From: an uncultured Coriobacteriaceae bacterium
GTDB taxonomy: Bacteria; Actinomycetota; Coriobacteriia; Coriobacteriales; QAMH01
Assembly: GCA_900544245.1 (NCBI GenBank)
Contig: UQUH01000061.1
Span: 1 to 9,302, forward strand
Reading direction: 5' to 3'
Length of the DNA: 9,302 nt
Shown: piece by piece, positions 1 through 5,138 of the stretch
Layout of the letters: every line of letters begins with the position of its first letter
Numbering within the stretch: the first letter of the stretch is position 1
Translations under genes and position numbers: made by a program
Notes under the pieces: generated by a model
Database searches by the model: none
What the model saw: only the letters and a program-made list of their open reading frames with translations
Told to the model about the DNA's origin: nothing

Positions 1-270
1 GGCGGACTCACCGCCAGCGTCCTCTTCCGCATCCTCTCCGCAAGCCGTGCCGGTACCACCACGCTCGACGTCCGTATACAGCAGGTCGTCGAGCGAGACG
101 TCGTACAGACGCGCCAGGGAGATGAGGTTGTCCGTGTCGGGCGAGGATTCCGAGCACTCCCATTTGGAGACGGCCTGCCGTGAGACGCCGAGCTTCTCGG
201 CAAGCTCCTCCTGCGTGAGGCCCGCCGCGCGGCGCCGGTCCGCCAGCCGTTTCGCGATATCTACATCCAT
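1..270 (-). CDS. XRE-family HTH transcriptional regulator, N-terminal part (3' end outside window)
   Basis: A DNA-binding regulator of the Cro/C1 (XRE) type, of which only the first 90 codons are visible. The frame is open to the window edge. The start codon is preceded by a clear ribosome site (AGGAGAAAGG about 6 bases upstream). Residues about 4-60 form the HTH_3 fold: IAKRLADRRRAAGLTQEELA, then KLGVSRQAVSKWE as the recognition helix (about residues 27-38), then the typical ESSPDTDNLISLARLYDVSLDDLL ending. This is the subgroup common in Firmicutes and Actinomycetota whose HTH is followed by a linker and often membrane helices or a second domain. After residue 68 the chain turns Gly/Asp/Glu-rich, which looks like a linker. 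The C-terminal domain, ligand and targets cannot be seen. It is divergent from the B12 operon, but nothing links the two functionally. Confidence 0.9.
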   Translation of the reverse strand, partial: MDVDIAKRLADRRRAAGLTQEELAEKLGVSRQAVSKWECSESSPDTDNLISLARLYDVSLDDLLYTDVERGGTGTACGEDAEEDAGGESA

Positions 271-361
271 GCGCGTCCTTTCTCCTGCGAGCATGATAAG
301 CCATGTCCGTCGTGAAAAGTTACGGGAGAGCAGCTGGTTGCGCCAGCGATTCTGGTTGGAA

Positions 362-414
362 ATTCGCGCAATTATCGGTTGCGCGCATGCATCTGAACGG
401 GGATTTGCGCAATT
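362..414. repeat. Pair of 12-bp near-identical repeats in the divergent intergenic region
   Basis: ATTCGCGCAATT (362-373) and ATTTGCGCAATT (403-414) are direct copies differing at one base, with starts 41 bp apart (about four helical turns). The second has a palindromic core TTGCGCAA. They lie upstream of the XRE regulator, so they could be operator sites for it. That role is inference from position only. Confidence 0.35.
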
Positions 415-485
415 CGAAAGCCACGGTGCGAAAGGAGCGGCACGCAAGATGTGCCAGAGCGCGCATGACGTGACACGGCACCGGG

Positions 486-508
486 GAGGTGAAGACGGAA
501 GTCACCTC
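486..508. repeat. Perfect 7-bp inverted repeat upstream of the riboswitch
   Basis: GAGGTGA and TCACCTC are separated by a 9-base spacer. There is no T-tract on either side, so it is not a standard terminator. It could be an operator near the B12 operon promoter or a chance palindrome. Apart from this and the repeat pair at 362-414, I see no gene or RNA between about 271 and 555. Confidence 0.3.
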
Positions 509-555
509 AGCGCATGAATGTGCAATCTGCACGGGTACGTCGGCACGAGGGCGGG

Positions 556-561
556 TACAAT
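556..561 (+). promoter_or_regulatory. Candidate -10 element for the B12 operon
   Basis: TACAAT matches the TATAAT consensus at five of six positions. It lies just before the first paired element of the riboswitch, where a transcript start would be expected. No convincing TTGACA-like -35 is present at the right distance, so this is a tentative call. Confidence 0.35.
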
Positions 562-720
562 GGAGCGCGAATGGCTCTATGGGCCGCCCCAGATGGGCGG
601 TGCTCGAAGCAGCCTCGGGGAATGCGGGTGCGAATCCCGCGCTATACCAGTAACCGTAAGGTGCCGGACACGATGCGTGACCGGCCGAAGTCGGAATACC
701 GAGCCCACGACCGGAGCCCT
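562..720 (+). ncRNA. Cobalamin (adenosylcobalamin-class) riboswitch
   Basis: The conserved core of a cobalamin aptamer can be read in order. GGGGAA leads into the stem-loop GCGGG...CCCGC (624-640), whose loop carries the GGTGCGAATCCC-type signature. Next come the CCAGTAACCGTAAGG junction (the usual form is ACTGTAA) and a peripheral stem CCGG-A-CAC/GTG-A-CCGG. Last is the B12 box AGTCGGAATACCGAGCC (689-705), which fits the AGYCxGGAnACCnGCC pattern. GGCTC at 573-577 can pair with GAGCC at 701-705 to close the aptamer. Outer limits are approximate. The aptamer ends only about 34 bases before the start codon and no T-run terminator is visible in between, so control of translation initiation (masking the ribosome site near 726-732) is more likely than transcription termination. 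Expected effect: B12 binding lowers expression of the lipoprotein and ECF genes. Confidence 0.88.
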
Positions 721-738
721 GGATGAAAGAGGTATGTC

Positions 739-1188
739 ATGGTCGTAGAATCCGGGCGCATCGCCCACGTCAACGTCGCGTTCAAGAAGCTCGTCATCGG
801 CATCGCGACCCTCGTCCTGCTTTGCTCGTTGCCACTGGCCGGCTGCTCTTCGGGCACGTCCGATGCCAGCTCCTCCGCAAGCGGCGCAGCCGTCGAACTC
901 GCCCAGACCACGGTGACGGTCACCGACGCGGACGGCCAGGTCGCCAGCTACACGGTCGAGACGGCGGCCGAGGGCGCCACGGTGCTTTCGGTCATCCAGG
1001 CGACCGATGCCGACGTGACCGTCGAGGACGGCCAGTACGGCACCTACATCTCCGCCATCAACGGCCTCGCGGCCGAGGGAAGCTCCGGCTGGGTCTACAC
1101 CGTCAACGGCGAGCAGGTCATGGAGTCGGTCGACGCATGTCCGGTCGCCGACGGCGACACGGTGGAGTTCTCCTACATCACGATGTAG
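739..1188 (+). CDS. DUF4430 (transcobalamin-like C-terminal) lipoprotein, probable surface B12-binding component
   Basis: A 149-residue predicted lipoprotein. Residues 18-35 form a hydrophobic signal segment ending in the lipobox LAGC, with Cys36 as the lipidation site. A short Ser/Ala/Gly linker follows. Residues about 55-149 look like a DUF4430/transcobalamin-like C-terminal domain: a TVETAAEGATVLSVIQAT-type segment, a central Gly-rich turn, the hallmark GWVYTVNGEQV, and a closing PVADGDTVEFSY. In animal intrinsic factor and transcobalamin this fold is the C-terminal part of the B12-binding protein. Bacterial copies are often surface lipoproteins. Being first in a B12-riboswitch operon with an ECF importer, it probably captures cobalamin outside the membrane. 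That role is inferred. Ribosome site AGAGG lies about 6 bases before this ATG. There is no other in-frame ATG or GTG before the signal segment, so the N-terminal region before it (about 17 residues) is longer than usual. Confidence 0.9.
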   Translation: MVVESGRIAHVNVAFKKLVIGIATLVLLCSLPLAGCSSGTSDASSSASGAAVELAQTTVTVTDADGQVASYTVETAAEGATVLSVIQATDADVTVEDGQYGTYISAINGLAAEGSSGWVYTVNGEQVMESVDACPVADGDTVEFSYITM

Positions 1189-1213
1189 CCGTCCGCGAAA
1201 CGCCGCGCCCGCC

Positions 1214-2116
1214 ATGCGCCCCGACGCCTTCTCGACATGCCACCCGGTGGTGACGTTCGCCTTCTTCGCGAGCGTCATCGTGCTGTGCGTGATCGTCCAG
1301 CAACCGGCGCTGCAGGCGGTGGGCCTTGTGGGCGCGGCGATCTACCACCTCGTGCTGCGCGGACGCGACGCCTGGCGCCTGCTCGTTGGATTGGCGCTCG
1401 CCTTCGTCATCCTCGCCGCGGTCAACCCCCTGTTCGACACGCTTGGCGATACCGTGCTGTTCACCTACCTGCATGGTCGTCCCTACACGCTCGAGGCGCT
1501 CGCCTACGGTGCGTCGACGGCCTGCATGTTCGTGACCATCATGTTGTGGTTTGCCTGCTACGCGCGCGTGATGGACACCGGGAAGTTCACCTATCTGTTT
1601 GGCGGACGCGCTCCCGCGCTCACGCTCGTGCTGACGATGACGTTGCGTCTCGTGCCGAGCTACGTGCGCAAGGCCCGCCAGATCGCGACGGCGAGACGTT
1701 GCATCGGCATGTCGCCGAAGGACGGCGGCTTGCGCCAGCGCGTGCGCGATGGGATCCGCCTGCTCTCGGCACTCACGACCTGGGCGCTCGAGGGTTCGGT
1801 GACGACGGCCGACTCGATGCGCTCGCGCGGCTACGGTGCGCGCGACGGACGCGGATCGCACGCCCGTTACCTGCGCTATCGCCTTGGCGTGTCCGGTGTC
1901 GCGTTGCTCGCGATCATGCTCGCCTGCGTCACCATCGTGGCCGTCGCGCTCGGGTGCGGCGCGCTTGCCGTCAGTTACGTTCCCGCCATCGCCGTCGCGC
2001 CGCTGCCGCCGCTCGGCATCGCCGCGCTCGTCGCCTACGCGCTCCTCGTGCTCGTCCCCACGGCAATCGACGCGAAGGAGGCGATCACATGGCGTTGTTC
2101 TCTGTCCGCGATCTGA
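1214..2116 (+). CDS. ecfT: ECF transporter transmembrane (T) component EcfT
   Basis: A 300-residue membrane protein that couples the ATPases to the substrate-binding S component of an energy-coupling-factor importer. Hydrophobic segments lie at about 13-50, 55-72, 96-118, 132-148, 226-255 and 259-283. The large cytoplasmic coupling region (about 148-210) carries the family features: LRLVPSYVRKARQIATARR followed later by ADSMRSRGYG. The second Arg-Gly motif is canonical. The first (ARRCIG) departs from the usual ARG form. It begins 25 bases after the lipoprotein stop with no good Shine-Dalgarno sequence, and no better in-frame start exists upstream, so translation is probably coupled to the lipoprotein gene. 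Its end overlaps the start of the ATPase gene by 28 bases. Length is slightly above the usual 260-270 residues. Confidence 0.92.
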   Translation: MRPDAFSTCHPVVTFAFFASVIVLCVIVQQPALQAVGLVGAAIYHLVLRGRDAWRLLVGLALAFVILAAVNPLFDTLGDTVLFTYLHGRPYTLEALAYGASTACMFVTIMLWFACYARVMDTGKFTYLFGGRAPALTLVLTMTLRLVPSYVRKARQIATARRCIGMSPKDGGLRQRVRDGIRLLSALTTWALEGSVTTADSMRSRGYGARDGRGSHARYLRYRLGVSGVALLAIMLACVTIVAVALGCGALAVSYVPAIAVAPLPPLGIAALVAYALLVLVPTAIDAKEAITWRCSLSAI

Positions 2117-3762
2117 GCTTCGCCTATCCCGATGCCGACCGACGCGCGCTCGAGAACGTGAGCGTTGACATCGAACGCGGCGAGTACCTCTGCGTCTGCG
2201 GAAAGAGCGGCTGCGGAAAGACGACGCTATTGCGCCAGCTCAAAAGCGTGCTCAGCCCCCATGGCAAGCATTCGGGCACGGTGCTGCTCGACGGCGTCGT
2301 GCTCGACGAGGTGAGCCTCGAGACGCAGGCGCGGCGCATCGGCTTCGTCATGCAGGATCCCGATGCGCAGATCGTCACCGACCGGGTCTTCTCCGAGCTT
2401 TCCTTCGGGTTGGAGAGCATCGGCTGCGAGACATCGGCCCTGCGCCTGCGCGTGGCCGAGATGGCAAGTTACTTCGGCATGCAGGATTGGCTGTACCGCG
2501 ACGTCGCCGAACTCTCAGGCGGCCAAAAGCAGCTGCTCAACCTCGCGGGGGTTATGGCGATGCAACCCGACGTGCTCGTGCTCGACGAGCCGACGAGCCA
2601 GCTCGACCCTATCGCGACCGAGGACTTCCTCAACACGGTGCGCCGCATCAACCGCGAGCTCGGCTGCACCGTCATCATCACCGAGCACCGCCTCGAGAGC
2701 GTCTTTTCCCATGCCGATCGCGTGCTCGCGCTCGACGAGGGTCGCGTCGCGGCGCATGGTACGCCCCGCGAGGTGGCAAATGCGCTGTACGCGACCGGCG
2801 ACGACATGACGCTCGCCCTGCCCTCCCCCGTGCGCGTGTACTACGGGGTGGAGAAAATGGATGCATCCGCCTGTCCGCTCACCGTGCGTGAGGGGCGCAC
2901 CTGGCTCGTCGAGCGCGTGCTCGCCGACCCGCCGGCACGCGTGAGCATCCCCGACGACCCCATCCCCGAACCCGCGGGCGATCCCGTCGTCGAGCTGCGC
3001 GACGTCTGGTTCCGCTACGAGCGCACGGGGCCCGACGTGCTGCGCGACGCAAGCCTGCGCATCGAGCGCGGTATCGTCTTCGCGCTCGTCGGCGGCAACG
3101 GAACGGGCAAGTCCACGCTGCTCAAGTGCATCTGTGGCGCGGTGCGCCCCTACCGCGGCAAGCTGCGCGTCCTGGGCCGGCCGCTCGCCAGCTGGAAGGG
3201 CAACGAGCTATTCCGCGGCGGCGTCGCCATGTTGCCGCAGGATCCGGTCAACCTCTTCTCGCGAAAGACGGTGCGCGAGGAGCTGGCCGAGATGCTCGAG
3301 GACGCGGACATCGGTGCGGCCAAACGCGAGGAGCGCATCGAGCGCGTGACCGACGAATGCGGTATCGACGCATTGCTCGCCGCCCATCCGCTCGACCTGT
3401 CCGGTGGCGAGCAGCAGCGCGTCGCACTTGCGAAGGTCCTGCTCACCGATCCACGTCTCCTGCTGCTCGACGAGCCGACCAAGGGCCTCGACGCGTTCTT
3501 CAAGCGCCAGCTCGCCGCGTTGCTGCGCACGCTCGTGGCGCGCGGCGTCACCGTCGTCATGGTCTCGCACGACGTCGAGTTCTGCGCGCGTCATGCCGAT
3601 CTCGTGGGTCTGCTCTTCGACGGCGGCGTCGTGACGACCGCGACGCCCAGGCGCCTCTTCTCGGACAGCGCCTTCTACACGACAGCCGCCAACCGCATGA
3701 GCCGCGCGGTGTTCGCCGGGGCCATAACCGACGAGGACGTGATCTCGCTATGCGAGAGCTAG
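2089..3762 (+). CDS. ecfA: ECF transporter ATPase, two EcfA domains fused in one chain
   Basis: A 557-residue protein with two complete ABC ATPase domains, doing the work normally split between EcfA1 and EcfA2. Domain 1 (about 1-235): Walker A GKSGCGKT (38-45), Q-loop VMQD (Gln89), signature LSGGQ (142-146), Walker B VLVLDE (162-167), His200. Domain 2 (about 300-530): Walker A GGNGTGKS (335-342), Q-loop LPQD (Gln384), signature LSGGE (437-441), Walker B LLLLDE (457-462), His494. All catalytic motifs are intact in both halves. A linker of about 60 residues joins them and contains an acidic Pro-rich stretch. The start was set at the ATG behind AAGGAGG (2075-2081); the frame is open further upstream but that part is a shadow of ecfT. 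The stop overlaps the S-component start by 13 bases. Confidence 0.95.
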   Translation: MALFSVRDLSFAYPDADRRALENVSVDIERGEYLCVCGKSGCGKTTLLRQLKSVLSPHGKHSGTVLLDGVVLDEVSLETQARRIGFVMQDPDAQIVTDRVFSELSFGLESIGCETSALRLRVAEMASYFGMQDWLYRDVAELSGGQKQLLNLAGVMAMQPDVLVLDEPTSQLDPIATEDFLNTVRRINRELGCTVIITEHRLESVFSHADRVLALDEGRVAAHGTPREVANALYATGDDMTLALPSPVRVYYGVEKMDASACPLTVREGRTWLVERVLADPPARVSIPDDPIPEPAGDPVVELRDVWFRYERTGPDVLRDASLRIERGIVFALVGGNGTGKSTLLKCICGAVRPYRGKLRVLGRPLASWKGNELFRGGVAMLPQDPVNLFSRKTVREELAEMLEDADIGAAKREERIERVTDECGIDALLAAHPLDLSGGEQQRVALAKVLLTDPRLLLLDEPTKGLDAFFKRQLAALLRTLVARGVTVVMVSHDVEFCARHADLVGLLFDGGVVTTATPRRLFSDSAFYTTAANRMSRAVFAGAITDEDVISLCES

Positions 3763-4496
3763 ACGAGAAGCGAGGGGACGACCAGGGACACGGCCGCACC
3801 ATTGCCGTGTGGATCCTGGCCCTTGCCTGCGCCATGGCGAGTATCGTCGTCGGCGCGCTCGCCGGCGGCAAGTCCTACGTCATCGTGAGCGTGATCGTCG
3901 TGCTCTGCGCCATCGTACCGTTCTTCGTCGGCTTCGAGCGCCGCAGACCCCAGGCACGCGAGCTCGTCATGCTCGCGGTCATGTGCGCCCTGGCGGTGGC
4001 GGCACGCGCGGCGTTCATCTGGCTACCGGGCTTCAAGCCCATGGCGGCCATCGTGATGATCGCGGGCATCGCCTTCGGACCCTCGTCGGGCTTCCTGGTC
4101 GGCTCGCTCTCGGCGTTGACGAGCAACTTCATTTTCGGGCAAGGCCCCTGGACGCCCTGGCAGATGCTCGCCTTCGGGCTCTGCGGCCTGGCCTTTGGGG
4201 CGCTCGCAAGGCGCGGCGTCGTGAAACGAGAGGATCTGGGCGTCACGGGCAGTCTCGTCCTGGCCATCCTCGGCGCCGTCTTCGTCGTGATCGTCGTCGG
4301 CCCCGTCCTCGACACGAGCTCGCTGTTCTTCATGGTCTCGCGCATCACGCACGAGGTCATCGTGGCCGTCTACCTCGCCGGATTTCCGATGAACTGCGCT
4401 CAGGCGGCCGCGACCTTCGTCACGCTGCTCCTCGCGGCGGCTCCATTGCTAGACAAGCTCTCGCGCGTGCGGCGCAAGTACGGCATGCTCGAATGA
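3750..4496 (+). CDS. ECF transporter S component, probably cobalamin-specific (CbrT-like)
   Basis: A 248-residue integral membrane protein, the substrate-binding unit of the ECF importer. Hydrophobic segments lie at about 18-38, 42-61, 72-92, 97-127, 138-153, 168-187 and 205-233. Family-typical stretches are the RRRPQARELVMLAVMCALAV entry (the amphipathic region leading to the core helices), IAGIAFGPSSGF (about 104-115) and SNFIFGQGPWTPWQM (about 125-139). The last of these resembles the B12-regulated S proteins called CbrT and relatives. Substrate is inferred from the B12 riboswitch upstream and the DUF4430 lipoprotein, not from binding residues. A cobamide precursor remains possible. The ATG overlaps the ATPase stop by 13 bases, so the genes are translationally coupled. 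The frame is open far upstream, but there it only shadows ecfA. It is the last gene of the operon. Confidence 0.88.
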   Translation: MRELDEKRGDDQGHGRTIAVWILALACAMASIVVGALAGGKSYVIVSVIVVLCAIVPFFVGFERRRPQARELVMLAVMCALAVAARAAFIWLPGFKPMAAIVMIAGIAFGPSSGFLVGSLSALTSNFIFGQGPWTPWQMLAFGLCGLAFGALARRGVVKREDLGVTGSLVLAILGAVFVVIVVGPVLDTSSLFFMVSRITHEVIVAVYLAGFPMNCAQAAATFVTLLLAAAPLLDKLSRVRRKYGMLE

Positions 4497-4527
4497 GACA
4501 AATCGTGCCGGGCTGCTTTTGTCTCAT
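4494..4527 (+). terminator. Palindrome at the end of the B12 operon (possible terminator / dispersed element)
   Basis: TGAGACAAA (4494-4502, starting on the S-component stop codon) pairs perfectly with TTTGTCTCA (4518-4526). The 15-base loop contains GCCGGGC. The T-tract lies inside the 3' arm rather than after it, so it is not a classical intrinsic terminator. The same 13 bases, GCTTTTGTCTCAT, recur in the same orientation behind another gene (6863 down to 6850, minus strand). This suggests a dispersed intergenic element. Confidence 0.5.
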
Positions 4528-4538
4528 CAGGACCGCCT

Positions 4539-4574
4539 CCCTGATCCCCCTGATCCCCTGATTCCCCTGTTCCC
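4539..4574 (-). repeat. Short tandem repeat, G-quadruplex motif on the minus strand
   Basis: Four 8-9 bp units related to CTGATCCCC run head to tail after an initial CCC. On the minus strand this gives five G-runs (3, 4, 4, 5, 3) separated by loops of 4-5 bases, which meets the standard pattern for a G-quadruplex. It lies just behind the B12 operon. The rest of the gap to 4779 is AT-richer and holds no gene that I can support. It does contain a 6-bp inverted repeat CGCGCC/GGCGCG (4690-4695 and 4711-4716) next to a TAAAAT (4717-4722) that could be a -10 element for the next gene. Confidence 0.6.
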
Positions 4575-4779
4575 GTACGCATAGCTCACCTCGACCGTCT
4601 CTTCGTCCCTGCACAACCGTCTCATACCCGAAATTCAAGCGTCATACCTGGGTACTGAAATCGCGCAAGAAAGCTACGAAAATCGCGAACGCGCCGGTAA
4701 AACGCTATAGGGCGCGTAAAATATTCGTGTAGGCAGATAGTTTGCGCATGCAGGGCGCACTGCGAGAACGGAGCAAATC

Positions 4780-4932
4780 ATGGTCAAATTCGAAGAGGAT
4801 CCCGATATCAGTACCGAAGAGGGTTACGGCACCGAGGACATCGACGTCATCGACACCGAGGTCGAAATCGAGGAAGATCCCGACATCAGGACCGAGGAGG
4901 GCTACGGCAACATCGATCCCAATCTCGACTAG
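4780..4932 (+). CDS. Acidic 13-residue-repeat microprotein, function unknown
   Basis: A 50-residue protein of unrecognised family. By hand count about 20 residues are Asp/Glu and only two are Lys/Arg. Residues 5-17 and 31-43 are near-identical copies of EEDPDI[S/R]TEEGYG. Residues 18-30 look like a diverged copy and 44-50 (NIDPNLD) like a partial one, giving a 13-residue period. The six base differences between the two good copies all fall at third codon positions and five are silent, which supports translation in this frame. There is a ribosome site ACGGAG about 6 bases upstream and a strong intrinsic terminator 30 bases downstream. No signal peptide or membrane segment is present, so it is probably cytoplasmic. 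Possible roles (protein binding, metal binding, DNA mimicry) are speculation. Confidence 0.75.
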   Translation: MVKFEEDPDISTEEGYGTEDIDVIDTEVEIEEDPDIRTEEGYGNIDPNLD

Positions 4933-4961
4933 CCAAATTCGCCGCAACCGGCGCACGCACG

Positions 4962-4995
4962 GCGACCTCTCCGCATGTGGAGGGGTCGCTTTTTT
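4962..4995 (+). terminator. Rho-independent terminator
   Basis: GCGACCTCTCC and GGAGGGGTCGC form an 11-bp stem (one T-G pair) with a six-base loop, followed by six T. It ends the acidic microprotein transcript and separates it from the TetR-like gene. Confidence 0.93.
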
Positions 4996-5049
4996 GCGTC
5001 TGGGGAGGATAACGGAATCTGATGGGAAACGAAGGTCGTGAAAATTTTA

Positions 5050-5130
5050 TGGGCAATTAGTCTAATTCGTGTTAGGATACATGGACATCATATCTAGTTT
5101 GAAATGTAGTAGACGCAACATCTAATTTAG
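5050..5130 (+). promoter_or_regulatory. Promoter and palindromic operator candidates of the TetR-like gene
   Basis: A possible promoter is TGGGCA (5050-5055), a 17-base spacer, then TAGGAT (5073-5078), each matching consensus at four of six bases. The spacer is filled by the perfect palindrome AATTAG-T-CTAATT (5055-5067), a location typical for an autorepressor operator. CTAATTCGTGTTAG (5062-5075) is a second, overlapping inverted repeat. Related TCTAGTTT (5093-5100) and TCTAATTT (5121-5128) follow. The block is clearly AT-richer than its surroundings. An alternative is TTGAAA (5099-5104) with TCTAAT (5121-5126), but that would place the start of transcription on top of the ribosome site. Binding by the adjacent TetR protein is inferred. 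Confidence 0.45.
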
Positions 5131-5138
5131 GAGCAAAC

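Noticed and set aside
47..517. Plus-strand open frame opposite the XRE regulator
   Set aside because: It is antisense to a clear HTH domain with its own ribosome site. The translated product has no recognisable feature.
621..660. tRNA-like T-arm sequence (GGTGCGAATCCC)
   Set aside because: No acceptor stem or anticodon arm can be built around it. It is the conserved stem-loop of the cobalamin riboswitch.
577..1278. Long minus-strand open frame (233 codons) across the riboswitch and lipoprotein gene
   Set aside because: It runs through a structured RNA and is the antisense of a clear lipoprotein. Its composition (Arg/Gly/Asp-rich) is typical of GC-rich shadows.
1178..1861. Minus-strand open frame of 227 codons opposite ecfT
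   Set aside because: It is antisense to a recognised membrane protein and shows no domain or ribosome site.
1237..2088. Open upstream extension of the double ATPase frame (would give an 841-residue protein)
   Set aside because: The extension is Arg/Ala-rich shadow sequence in another frame of ecfT. A strong ribosome site and a typical ABC N-terminus mark the real start at 2089.
3126..3749. Open upstream extension of the S-component frame
   Set aside because: It lies wholly inside the second ATPase domain and is Arg-rich shadow sequence. The membrane protein begins at the overlapping ATG at 3750.
4780..4932. Acidic microprotein as a RiPP (graspetide-type) precursor
   Set aside because: The Thr/Glu repeats are suggestive, but there is no ATP-grasp ligase, protease or exporter in the window, no separable leader peptide, and the Lys/Thr acceptor pattern is poor.
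4705..4956. Minus-strand open frame of 83 codons opposite the acidic microprotein (hydrophobic product)
   Set aside because: Its codons align with those of the sense gene so that the silent third-position differences between repeats become first-position, mostly amino-acid-changing differences. The only ribosome-like site is buried in the terminator hairpin, and the terminator T-run fits plus-strand transcription.
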